A stretch of 7,207 nucleotides of DNA from Campylobacteraceae bacterium (lineage in GTDB: Bacteria; Campylobacterota; Campylobacteria; Campylobacterales; Campylobacteraceae): positions 1-7,207 of the forward strand of contig JAAYLJ010000011.1 of NCBI GenBank assembly GCA_012521935.1, given 5' to 3'. Shown here in pieces: positions 1-6,524 of this stretch (position 1 is the stretch's first letter; every line of letters begins with the position of its first letter). Under the pieces are notes generated by a model. The model made no database searches. It was not told the DNA's origin and was given only the letters and a program-made list of their open reading frames with translations. The position numbers and the translations under genes are program-made.

Positions 1-153
1 CCATGGGATGTTGCTGCTGGAGCTTTAATATTAAAAGAAGCTGGGGGAGTTTTCACAACTTTAGAGGGTAAAAAATATAGCATGAACTCCAGAGTCATCA
101 TAGCTAGCAATGGATTGTTGCAAGAAAAATTAGTTGAAAATATTGGGTTTTAA
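1..153 (+). CDS. Inositol monophosphatase family protein, C-terminal end (partial)
   Basis: Reading frame 1 is open from the first base to a TAA at 151-153 and gives 50 residues starting PWDVAAGALILKEAGG. WDVAAG followed by EAGG is the second signature of the inositol monophosphatase family (SuhB, CysQ and fructose-1,6-bisphosphatase-like members). The Asp in WDVAAG is one of the metal-binding residues of these Mg-dependent sugar-phosphate phosphatases. The 5' part, including the first metal-binding motif, lies outside the window, so the substrate (inositol phosphate, PAP or FBP) cannot be decided. It is the only plus-strand gene seen and converges on the minus-strand operon, with its stop overlapping that of the ygbA-like gene. 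Confidence 0.88.
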   Translation, partial: PWDVAAGALILKEAGGVFTTLEGKKYSMNSRVIIASNGLLQEKLVENIGF

Positions 154-494
154 GCTCTTTTAAACATTTTTCTAATTTTTAAAAGTCCTAATTTCATTCC
201 ACTATATTTCATAATTTTTGCCAATAGTTTCCATCTATCTTTTTCATAGCAAGGATTTGGACATTTTCTGCAACTAGGCTTCTCTTCATGTGGGCAAGCC
301 TCAAGTCTTTCAAGCGAGTAAAAAAGAGTATTATGGCAAACTTCACAAAGAGTTAAGGTTAAAGGGTTAAACTCTTCACCTTTATACTTTAACTCATATG
401 TTTTTTCAATTTTTTCTTCATGCTTATCATCACAATATATTTTTATAAACTTTGCAACAGTTAGCGCGTCGTGATAAAATTTTTCTGGTTTCAT
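150..494 (-). CDS. ygbA: YgbA-family (nitrous oxide-stimulated promoter family) protein
   Basis: This 114-residue protein matches my memory of E. coli YgbA along its length: TVAKFIKIYC (12-21), LCEVC (49-53), an isolated Cys67, CRKCPNPCY (75-83) and MKYSG (95-99). It has seven cysteines (21, 50, 53, 67, 75, 78, 82), and their CxxC and CxxCxxxC spacing suggests a metal or Fe-S site; that is inference. In enterobacteria ygbA belongs to the NsrR regulon and is linked to nitrosative stress; the molecular function is not firmly known. The ATG is supported by GGAG at 504-501, 6 nt upstream. The start overlaps the TGA of the preceding lipoprotein gene in an ATGA, so translation is probably coupled. 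The stop overlaps that of the convergent phosphatase gene. The insert between residues 22 and 48 appears longer than in E. coli. Confidence 0.8.
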   Translation of the reverse strand: MKPEKFYHDALTVAKFIKIYCDDKHEEKIEKTYELKYKGEEFNPLTLTLCEVCHNTLFYSLERLEACPHEEKPSCRKCPNPCYEKDRWKLLAKIMKYSGMKLGLLKIRKMFKRA

Positions 495-967
495 CTTTTA
501 CTCCATTTGTAACTATCTTCTTTTGTCAAAATGTAAAATAATTTTTTCTTATCTCTCCAAGCATCTAGCACCATGCCTTCTTCTATGTCGCACCCTTTAC
601 AAGTTAAAACTACCGCGCTATGCTCTAACAGGGAGTCTTTATTTGCAACTACAATTATCATATCAAGCTCATTTACAAAAGAGCTTAAATGTCCATACAA
701 ATCATGCGCATAGTGCCAACACAGGCCTCTTTTGCTTAAATTTAAATTTACAAGCAAGTTATGAAATCTAGGATTAAAACTAGAGCCATAACTTTTTTTG
801 AGTTTTAGTGTCTGCTCTATGGCTTCTTTTTGTATTAAAAGAGCTTCATTTTTTGGTGCACCTAAATTCTCTAAATAAGAGGATAGAGAAACAGTAACTT
901 TGGGTTCTTTTAAAGAACAGCTTGTAAATAATAGTGCCAAAAAAAGTAGTAAAAGTCTTTGACTCAA
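491..967 (-). CDS. Small lipoprotein with possible Cys-His-Asp (transglutaminase/papain-like) triad, function unknown
   Basis: The 158 residues begin with a short lipoprotein signal: basic start, hydrophobic LLLLFLALL, then LFTSC with Cys17 as the likely lipidated residue. Ser at +2 would favour outer-membrane sorting by E. coli rules. The mature part has LCWHYAHDLYGHL with Cys83 at a probable helix start, EHSAVVL with His116, and VLDAWR with Asp135. The order and spacing of Cys, His and Asp resemble papain-fold transglutaminase-like enzymes, so a periplasmic thiol peptidase or amidase role is possible but only inferred. A second pair, Cys123 and Cys126 (CKGC), follows the His. No family name is recognised. 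The start is TTG: the frame closes 12 nt upstream with TAA, and no other usable start exists before Met103. It lies 1 nt after the flavin reductase stop and overlaps the ygbA-like start by 4 nt. Confidence 0.72.
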   Translation of the reverse strand: MSQRLLLLFLALLFTSCSLKEPKVTVSLSSYLENLGAPKNEALLIQKEAIEQTLKLKKSYGSSFNPRFHNLLVNLNLSKRGLCWHYAHDLYGHLSSFVNELDMIIVVANKDSLLEHSAVVLTCKGCDIEEGMVLDAWRDKKKLFYILTKEDSYKWSKR

Positions 968-968
968 C

Positions 969-1544
969 TCAAGCCTTTATTCTTTCTCCCTCAGTTATGA
1001 AAAAAGCTCCAACTCTGCCTAAAGCTTTCATATCTACTTTTAAATTCTCATTTATGATCAAATCATCAAAATAGACACTTAAAAGGTTTAAAAATATGGG
1101 CAAAGTAGGGCTACCTTCAATCTCATAACTATCTCTAAAAGTAGCAAAATAGGCTGCATGAACTCCTTCTATGATTGGAGGGAAGTCTGGATTTACTCTT
1201 TTAGTGGGAATGTTAAACTCTTCTATTTCGCTACTATCTTTTGACAAAGATGTAGCACTTTTACTAATAAAATCAGCATGAGAGCTATTTGGAATACAAA
1301 TGGTAGCTTTTTTAGTATCTAAAATATTTGCTAAAGTATCTTTTGGCTCTCCACTCTCTTTTTTGCCAATTGAAACTACGGCAACTGCTGGCTTTGATGT
1401 TAGCGGGGCAAAATAGCTAAAAGGAGCCACATTTATCACACCACTATTTTCTGTAACTATCCAAGCAATAGGTCTTGGAAAGATTGAATTACTCATTATT
1501 GAGTAGCACTTATTTGCCTCAAGTTTTTCTAAATCTAAAATCAT
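969..1544 (-). CDS. Flavin reductase-like (FMN-binding split-barrel) protein
   Basis: The 191-residue protein carries the pattern of the flavin reductase-like / DIM6-NTAB family: IFPRPIAWIVT (21-31), then GVINVAPFSYFAPLTSKP (35-52) and KDTLANI (68-74). This family folds as a split beta-barrel that binds FMN; members serve as flavin reductases, flavoredoxins or reductase partners of oxygenases. PRPIAW followed by APFSYF is the core FMN-contact region. The protein is probably cytoplasmic, as no signal peptide or membrane segment is seen. No partner oxygenase is nearby, so the substrate is unknown. The ATG has a strong AGGAG 6 nt upstream that overlaps the TAG stop of the permease gene, consistent with the same transcript. 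An antioxidant or flavin-supply role beside a YgbA-type protein is conceivable but unproven. Confidence 0.86.
   Translation of the reverse strand: MILDLEKLEANKCYSIMSNSIFPRPIAWIVTENSGVINVAPFSYFAPLTSKPAVAVVSIGKKESGEPKDTLANILDTKKATICIPNSSHADFISKSATSLSKDSSEIEEFNIPTKRVNPDFPPIIEGVHAAYFATFRDSYEIEGSPTLPIFLNLLSVYFDDLIINENLKVDMKALGRVGAFFITEGERIKA
974..978 (-). promoter_or_regulatory. Ribosome binding site supporting the TTG start of the lipoprotein gene
   Basis: AAAGG on the minus strand lies 6 nt before the TTG at 967, within the last codons of the flavin reductase gene. The lipoprotein frame is closed by TAA just upstream (979-977), so the TTG is the only practical start that keeps the signal peptide. 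Confidence 0.6.
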
Positions 1545-1553
1545 TTTTTACTC

Positions 1554-2315
1554 CTAATCTTTTAAATATTTTTCTAACTTAATTGAAATCAAAGAGATGG
1601 GATAGGTTAAAAGTAAGTAACCAATGGCAAGAGGAATGTAGCTTTCAAGTGTTGAATAAGTGTAAGCATTTACCTCTTGTGCATTCATAGTAAACTCATT
1701 TATGGAAATGATTGAAAGAAGGGATGAATCTTTTATGATTGAGGCAAATTGTCCTGCAAGTGGCGGTAAAATCCTCTTATATGCTTGAGGAAAAATGATA
1801 AATCTATAGGTTTGAAATGTTGTAAAACCTAAGCTTTTTGCACCCTCAAACTGCCCTTCATCTATGCTTTGAAGCCCTGCTCTTATCATTTCAGTCACAT
1901 AAGCTCCTGCAAAAAGAGCTAAAATGACAACCCCAGCTACATATCTATTGTCAAATCCTAAATTATCAGCAAAGACATAAAAAAAGATTAAAATTTGAAC
2001 TAAAAGAGGAGTTCCTCTAATGGTTTCAATATAAAATCTACTAAAAAACCTAAGTATAATTATTTTAGAATTTTGTCCATATGCGAAAAAAAGTCCAATT
2101 AAAAAACTAAGAAGTAAAGCACTAAATGAGATGATAATTGTCATTAAAAAACCATCAATAAACTTTTGCCTATACTCCCAAATACTCTCCCAGCTAAAAT
2201 CATATGAAACATTTGAAAACATAAAATAAAAGAGTAAAAAGATTGAAAATAGCAACAGGGTAAAATTAAAAAGATAGACACCAAAAGATAGGTTGGATGC
2301 TTTTCTAAACTTCAA
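1554..2315 (-). CDS. Polar amino acid ABC transporter permease (HisM/GlnP type)
   Basis: This is an inner-membrane permease of 253 residues from the TTG start. Hydrophobic segments lie near residues 17-34, 55-80, 103-117, 126-145 and 225-245. ETIRGTPLLVQ (97-107) is typical of the His/Glu/Gln/Arg/Lys permease subfamily. EGAKSLGFTTFQTYRFIIFPQA (157-178) is the EAA loop that docks on the ATPase. It follows the binding-protein gene by 39 nt and surely works with it; no ATPase gene is adjacent. A homodimer is likely, since only one permease gene is present. The start is uncertain: TTG at 2315 has no ribosome site, whereas an in-frame ATC at 2345 has AAGGA 6 nt upstream and would add SIKHYFIDP plus one residue on either side. 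The stop TAG overlaps the ribosome site of the flavin reductase gene. Confidence 0.93.
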   Translation of the reverse strand: MKFRKASNLSFGVYLFNFTLLLFSIFLLFYFMFSNVSYDFSWESIWEYRQKFIDGFLMTIIISFSALLLSFLIGLFFAYGQNSKIIILRFFSRFYIETIRGTPLLVQILIFFYVFADNLGFDNRYVAGVVILALFAGAYVTEMIRAGLQSIDEGQFEGAKSLGFTTFQTYRFIIFPQAYKRILPPLAGQFASIIKDSSLLSIISINEFTMNAQEVNAYTYSTLESYIPLAIGYLLLTYPISLISIKLEKYLKD

Positions 2316-2354
2316 AGGGTCAATGAAATAGTGTTTAATTGAGATTTTTCATCC

Positions 2355-3125
2355 TTAAAAGAAAAATGGGATACCCAACTCTTCAAAAGTTTTTTTCGCT
2401 TCTGTTAGATACTTTTTTGCCAATCTATCAAAAGTTCCATCTTTTTTTGCTAATTCTATAAAATCATCAATCCTATTTTTTAACTCCACATCATCTTTTC
2501 TCATTGCAACTCCCCACTCTTCTGGGTTTTCTTGAAAAGGTTCTAAAAGTGCTACGCTTTTATCTTCATGGTTTTTCCAATTTCTAAATATAGTCAATTG
2601 ATCATATAAAAATCCATCTGCTTTTTTTTGTAAAACTTCTAAAACAGCAGAATTTTCTTTATCAAAAATTAACAAAGATGCGTTTTGTAAGTTTGACATT
2701 GCGTAAATATGGCCTGAAGTTCCTTTTTTTACCGCAACCTTTTTACCTTTTTGATTTAAATCATCTATTTTTAAAATATTTGAATTTTTATGAGTCAAAA
2801 TGGCTAGATTTGCTCGTGCGTATGGCTTTGAAAAAAGTACTGTTTTTGATCTTTGCTCTGTAATTGTCATTGAAGAGATGATAATGTCAACTTTTTTTGT
2901 CTTTAGTGATGGGATAAGTCCATCCCACGCAATATTTTTAATAATAACTTCTCTTCCTAAATATTCACCTAGTGCCTTTGCAAAATCAACACTGATGCCA
3001 CTTGGTGTTCCATCTTTTTGGCTCATTTCAAAAGGTGGATAAGCTAGTTCCATCCCAACATTTAGTGGTTTACTTGCGTGTAGTAAAGAAAGAGTTAAAA
3101 ATATAATCAATAAGAGTTTTTTCAT
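2355..3125 (-). CDS. Polar amino acid ABC transporter substrate-binding protein (SBP family 3)
   Basis: The protein has 256 residues with a Sec signal peptide: KK, a hydrophobic stretch, then LHA followed by Ser, with cleavage likely after Ala17. The mature protein has the family 3 layout: YPPFEM (29-34), GTPSGISVDFAKALGEYLG (39-57), SSMTITEQRSKTVLFSKPY (84-102) and KKGTSGHIYA (133-142). Arg92 in the MTITEQR motif is the usual contact for the amino acid alpha-carboxylate, and Asp175 (LYDQL) sits where the family often binds the alpha-amino group. The ligand cannot be fixed from sequence. It lacks a lipobox, so it should be a soluble periplasmic protein. AAGGA 6 nt before the ATG supports the start. 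It is 31 nt after kdsB and 39 nt before its permease. Confidence 0.94.
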   Translation of the reverse strand: MKKLLLIIFLTLSLLHASKPLNVGMELAYPPFEMSQKDGTPSGISVDFAKALGEYLGREVIIKNIAWDGLIPSLKTKKVDIIISSMTITEQRSKTVLFSKPYARANLAILTHKNSNILKIDDLNQKGKKVAVKKGTSGHIYAMSNLQNASLLIFDKENSAVLEVLQKKADGFLYDQLTIFRNWKNHEDKSVALLEPFQENPEEWGVAMRKDDVELKNRIDDFIELAKKDGTFDRLAKKYLTEAKKTFEELGIPFFF

Positions 3126-3147
3126 AAGTATCCTTTTTGTTTAACAC

Positions 3148-3153
3148 ATTTTA
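3148..3153 (-). promoter_or_regulatory. Possible -10 element for the amino acid transporter genes
   Basis: TAAAAT on the minus strand sits in the 31-nt gap between the kdsB stop and the binding-protein ATG, 22 nt before that ATG. This resembles the arrangement before argB. It may allow separate expression of the transporter genes, but the genes may equally be only co-transcribed with kdsB. Confidence 0.22.
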
Positions 3154-3156
3154 CTC

Positions 3157-3876
3157 TTATTTGCTGGCAAAAAGCTTGAGTGAGCGAATTAAATCCTCTT
3201 TTGTATCTATTCCTATGCTTTGTGATTTAACTTTTATCATTTTTATCTTATATCCATAGCTTAAAGCCCTTAATTGCTCTAGTTTCTCGCTATTTTCTAA
3301 AAATGATGGCAAGAGAGTACAAAAAGTTTTTAAGCTTTTAAAATTAAAACCATAAAGTCCCAAATGTCCATAGTAAATATCTCTTTTGCCGTCTCTATCA
3401 AATGGCACTAAAGCCCTTGAAAAGTAGATAGAATCACTATTTTTATCTATGACAACCTTTACTTGGTTTTCGCTTTTTGCCTCTTCTTTTGAAATCTCTT
3501 TATAGCAACTTGCCATAAACCAATCTAAATTTCTGTTTCTATTTATTTCATCATAAAGAGCTTGAACTACCTCTTTTTCAATAAAAGGTTCATCTGCTTG
3601 AACATTTAAGATTAAATCACTATCTTTTAGTTCAAGTTTTTGCGCAGCTTCAAAAACTCTATCAGTTCCGCTTGGATGAGAGCTTTTTGTAAGTATGGCT
3701 TTAATTCCATATTTTCTTGCAAGTTCCATCACTTCATTTGAATCAGTTGCTATGACTACTTCATCTATCTCTTTTACCCTAAGGGCAGTGGCAATCACCA
3801 TTGGAGTGCCATCTACTAGAGTTAAAACCTTTTTTTCAAATCTAGTTGAAGCTAATCTTGCTGGGATTATTATCAT
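3157..3876 (-). CDS. kdsB: 3-deoxy-manno-octulosonate cytidylyltransferase (CMP-Kdo synthetase)
   Basis: KdsB activates Kdo with CTP to give CMP-Kdo for the inner core of lipopolysaccharide, in the cytoplasm. The 239-residue length is normal. Recognisable blocks are the nucleotide-binding start MIIIPARLASTRFEKKVL (1-18), HPSGTDRVFEA (67-77), LNVQADEPFIE (90-100), YFSRALVPF (151-159), HLGLYGF (171-177), EKLEQLRAL (197-205) and GIDTKEDL (222-229). The motif usually read as QGDEP has Ala94 instead of Gly; I recall similar forms in other Campylobacterota, so this is probably lineage variation. The ATG overlaps the thrC stop in an ATGA, implying translational coupling. The thrC-kdsB pair also occurs in Campylobacter, as I recall. 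Its presence shows that the organism makes Kdo-containing LPS or LOS. Confidence 0.96.
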   Translation of the reverse strand: MIIIPARLASTRFEKKVLTLVDGTPMVIATALRVKEIDEVVIATDSNEVMELARKYGIKAILTKSSHPSGTDRVFEAAQKLELKDSDLILNVQADEPFIEKEVVQALYDEINRNRNLDWFMASCYKEISKEEAKSENQVKVVIDKNSDSIYFSRALVPFDRDGKRDIYYGHLGLYGFNFKSLKTFCTLLPSFLENSEKLEQLRALSYGYKIKMIKVKSQSIGIDTKEDLIRSLKLFASK

Positions 3877-5351
3877 CTTTCATCTTTTAAAAATTTCAAA
3901 ATTTCACTCTCAATCTCTTTTTTATCAATCACACTATCATGAATAATCTCTTTAGAAAAAAGATTTTTAATTTGTGATGGAATTGGGATTTTTAAAGCAT
4001 TGCTAACCCCCTCAAGCGCCACTTTATCACTATGAGATGTCTTAGATTTTTGTAAAGCACTAAAAAGTGTTGGCGCAAACTTAGTCCACTCCGCCGTTGC
4101 GCAAAAGATATTTTTTAATGGTTTTAAATTAAGCTCTTTAACCTTAAAGCAAGTTGCAGTATGGGGATCTAAAATATACCCTTTTAATGCGTACTCACTC
4201 ATGATTTCTTTACCAAAATCATCATCACTGTAAACTGCGTCAAAGCTCTCTTGTAAGGCAGAAAGCTCTTCTTTATTAAGAGTGTAAAATCTTTCTTTTT
4301 TCAAACTCTCCATAAGCTCTTTTGTTCGCTTGCTTCCAAATAGATCATACAAAAGTCTCTCTACATTAGATGAGATGAGTATATCCATAGCAGGTGAGGT
4401 TGTTTTTAAAAGCTCTCTATCTCTTAAGTCGTAAATTCCAGTTGTGAAAAGCTGGGTTAAAATATTGTTTATATTTGAGGCAATTAAGATTTTCTCAATT
4501 GGAAGCCCCATCTTTTTTGCATAGTAAGCTCCAAGAGCATTTCCAAAGTTTCCGCTTGGGATTGTGAAATAAACTTTCTCCTCACTTGAAATTTCACCCA
4601 TTTTTAAAGCTTGCACATAAGCGTAAATGTGATATATGGTTTGAAATATAATTCTTCCAAAATTTACAGAGTTTGCAGCGCTTAAATTAATATCCACCTC
4701 TTTTAATTTTTTATGAAACTCATCTTTATTTAAAAGCTCTTTTAGTGCTTGTTGTGCATCATCAAAATTGCCATGAATTCCAAAGACTTTTAAGTTTTTA
4801 CCACCTGCTGTTGTCATTTGCAATCTTTGAACATCACTAGTTCCACCATCAGGATATAGGCAAACTACCTTTATGTTTGGTTTATCACTAAAAGATTCAA
4901 GTGTTGCAGGACCTGTATCTCCACTTGTTGCAGCTAAAATAAGGTAATTCTCACTCCTATGTTTTGCTAAATGAGATAAGATATTTCCAAAAGGTTGAAG
5001 TGCCATATCTTTAAAGGCTCTTGTTGGGCCATGATAAAGCTCATTAACAAGACAGTTTTCACCTATTTTTACTAAAGGGGCAGGGCTATTTGGGTTGTCA
5101 AATTCATCATAAAGATTTAAAGCTTCTTTTAAAACACTCTCTTTAATGTCAATTTTAAAGAGTTTTAAAACCTCCAAAGCCACCTCTTTATATGTGAGAT
5201 TTTTAGCTTTTTTTAGAAAATCTTCATTAAATTTTGGGATAGATTTTGGAACATAAAGTCCCCCAAAGCTTGCATTTGGATACAAAATAGCTTCTGAAAA
5301 ATTTACCTCTTTTGGCTTAATTCCATCATTTCCTCTTGTTTCAATAAACAT
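3873..5351 (-). CDS. thrC: Threonine synthase
   Basis: ThrC is the PLP enzyme that converts O-phosphohomoserine to threonine, the last step of the pathway. At 492 residues it fits the long form found in E. coli and yeast relatives rather than the shorter type of about 350 residues. YHGPTRAFKDMALQPFGN (106-123) contains the PLP Schiff-base lysine, Lys114. AATSGDTGPATLE (140-152) and PSGNFGNALGAYYAKKMGLP (265-284) are the substrate- and PLP-phosphate-binding loops. DPHTATCF (395-402) near the C-terminus is also typical. The ATG has AAGGA about 9 nt upstream inside cutA, and the two genes overlap by 11 nt. The other threonine genes (thrA, thrB) are not in the window. Confidence 0.97.
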   Translation of the reverse strand: MFIETRGNDGIKPKEVNFSEAILYPNASFGGLYVPKSIPKFNEDFLKKAKNLTYKEVALEVLKLFKIDIKESVLKEALNLYDEFDNPNSPAPLVKIGENCLVNELYHGPTRAFKDMALQPFGNILSHLAKHRSENYLILAATSGDTGPATLESFSDKPNIKVVCLYPDGGTSDVQRLQMTTAGGKNLKVFGIHGNFDDAQQALKELLNKDEFHKKLKEVDINLSAANSVNFGRIIFQTIYHIYAYVQALKMGEISSEEKVYFTIPSGNFGNALGAYYAKKMGLPIEKILIASNINNILTQLFTTGIYDLRDRELLKTTSPAMDILISSNVERLLYDLFGSKRTKELMESLKKERFYTLNKEELSALQESFDAVYSDDDFGKEIMSEYALKGYILDPHTATCFKVKELNLKPLKNIFCATAEWTKFAPTLFSALQKSKTSHSDKVALEGVSNALKIPIPSQIKNLFSKEIIHDSVIDKKEIESEILKFLKDER

Positions 5352-5676
5352 TTGCTTCTTCCTTTTTCAAACTATTTTTTAGCCAATCCAAATACTCTTT
5401 ATCTCCATCTACAATTGGAGTTGCAATGATTTCTGGCACCTTGTATGGATGGTTTAATTTAACTACTTCTTTAAGCTCTTCAAATAAGCTTTGGGAGCTT
5501 TTTATCATCATTAATGATTCACTCTCCCTTTTAATTTCACCCTCCCAGCTAAAAACTGAACTAATTTCAGGGAAGATATTCACGCAAGCTGCTAGCTTTT
5601 TCTCTAAAAGTTTTTTTGCTAAAGATTTAGAAATTTCATTTGAGGGTGAGGTTACATAGATAATTATTGCACTCAT
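5341..5676 (-). CDS. cutA: Divalent cation tolerance protein CutA
   Basis: This 111-residue CutA1-family protein is of usual length. Signature parts are VTSPS near the start (8-12), LAACVNIFPEISSVFSWEGEI (28-48) with Cys31 and Trp44, and HPYKVPEI (76-83). The family forms very stable ferredoxin-like trimers in the cytoplasm. It was named from copper tolerance in E. coli, but its biochemical role is still debated; metal binding and a PII-like signalling fold have been described. The ATG overlaps the argB stop in an ATGA, with no strong ribosome site, so translation is probably coupled to argB. The 3' end overlaps thrC by 11 nt. Its place between two amino acid biosynthesis genes does not reveal its job. 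Confidence 0.95.
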   Translation of the reverse strand: MSAIIIYVTSPSNEISKSLAKKLLEKKLAACVNIFPEISSVFSWEGEIKRESESLMMIKSSQSLFEELKEVVKLNHPYKVPEIIATPIVDGDKEYLDWLKNSLKKEEANVY

Positions 5677-6524
5677 TTTTTAAACACCGTCCCAATCCCT
5701 TCATCTGTAAAAAGTTCTAAAAGTATGGAGTGTTCAACTCTTCCATCTATGATGTGAGCTTTATTTACCCCTCCATTTACTGCTTCTAAGCAAGCATCAA
5801 CCTTTGGAAGCATCCCTCCATGGATGGTTCCATCAGCCTTTAACTCCTTAATCTTATCAACTGTTAGAGTAGAGATTAGGTTTTTATCTTTATCTAATAC
5901 GCCTTTGGTATCAGTTAAAAAAAGCACTTTTTCTGCTTTTAAACTAATAGCTATTTTACTTGCAGCTAAGTCTGCATTTATGTTAAATCCAGGATGAGTC
6001 GCACTATCGCCAGCTGCAATTGGCGCAATGACAGGGATGAAGCTATCATCAATTAGCTTTAAAAGTACGCTACTTTTTATATCGCATATATCTCCAACCA
6101 AGCCATATTTTCCATTTGCTAATGGAGTTGCTCTCATAAAATTTGCATCTTTTCCTGTAATGCCAATGGCTTTGGCACCATGATAGTTTAATAAAGCTGT
6201 TATCTCTTTATTTATATTTCCGCTTAAAACCATTTCAACAACTTCCATTACCTTCTCATCAGTAACCCTAAGTCCATCTACAAAGTTTGTCCCAAGCTCT
6301 AGTTTTTCAAGTAGTTCACTTATCTTTTTTCCACCACCATGCACAATGACAGGTTTTATTCCTACAAGATATAAAAGAACTAAATCTTGAACAAAACGAT
6401 CTTTTAAAGTAGGGTTTATCTGCGCAGCTCCGCCATATTTTATCACGATAATTTTTTTAGTAAATCTTTTAATGTATGGTAGTGCCATTAATATAGTTTT
6501 TGCAGTCTCTATTTTTCTACGCAA
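5673..6524 (-). CDS. argB: Acetylglutamate kinase
   Basis: ArgB phosphorylates N-acetylglutamate, the second step of arginine synthesis. The 283 residues show the amino acid kinase fold: IKYGGAAQ (28-35, with Lys29), VHGGGKKISELL (61-72), FVDGLRVTDE (81-90), NINADLAASKIA (181-192), LTDTKGVL (203-210) and GGMLPKVDAC (236-245). A mobile N-terminal helix (about residues 3-21) and the C-terminal HSILLELFTDEGIGT (265-279) are the features of hexameric, arginine-inhibited enzymes, so feedback control by arginine is likely. The start is TTG, backed by AAGGAG 5 nt upstream and by alignment with the family's N-terminus; the next Met is residue 13, inside the helix. It is the first gene after the 63-nt gap and probably the head of the operon. 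Confidence 0.97.
   Translation of the reverse strand: MRRKIETAKTILMALPYIKRFTKKIIVIKYGGAAQINPTLKDRFVQDLVLLYLVGIKPVIVHGGGKKISELLEKLELGTNFVDGLRVTDEKVMEVVEMVLSGNINKEITALLNYHGAKAIGITGKDANFMRATPLANGKYGLVGDICDIKSSVLLKLIDDSFIPVIAPIAAGDSATHPGFNINADLAASKIAISLKAEKVLFLTDTKGVLDKDKNLISTLTVDKIKELKADGTIHGGMLPKVDACLEAVNGGVNKAHIIDGRVEHSILLELFTDEGIGTVFKK

Noticed and set aside
90..97. Short AT-rich repeats and homopolymer runs of A or T across the window as CRISPR or tandem arrays
   Set aside because: No regularly spaced repeat units are visible; runs are what low-GC coding DNA normally shows.
157..185. AT-only-type hairpin CTTTTAAA / TTTAAAAG after the phosphatase stop, as a plus-strand terminator
   Set aside because: The stem has only one C-G pair and a 13-nt loop, lies inside the ygbA-like coding region and has no T-run directly after it; such palindromes are expected by chance in this AT-rich DNA.
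523..771. Plus-strand open frame of 82 codons opposite the lipoprotein gene
   Set aside because: It lies wholly antisense to a gene with a clear signal peptide and motifs, has no recognisable domain, and its composition looks like a reverse-complement shadow.
2335..2352. Five-codon reading frame MKNLN before the permease as a regulatory leader peptide
   Set aside because: It lacks a properly spaced ribosome site (AAGG abuts the ATG) and no attenuator-like hairpin follows; kept only as part of the start-site question.
2678..3042. Two plus-strand open frames opposite the binding-protein gene
   Set aside because: They overlap each other and a well-supported SBP family 3 gene, and neither shows a family motif.
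3695..3946. Plus-strand open frame opposite kdsB and the end of thrC
   Set aside because: It crosses two well-supported overlapping genes and shows no domain.
5426..5659. Plus-strand open frame opposite cutA
   Set aside because: It is entirely antisense to a conserved CutA gene; no independent evidence.
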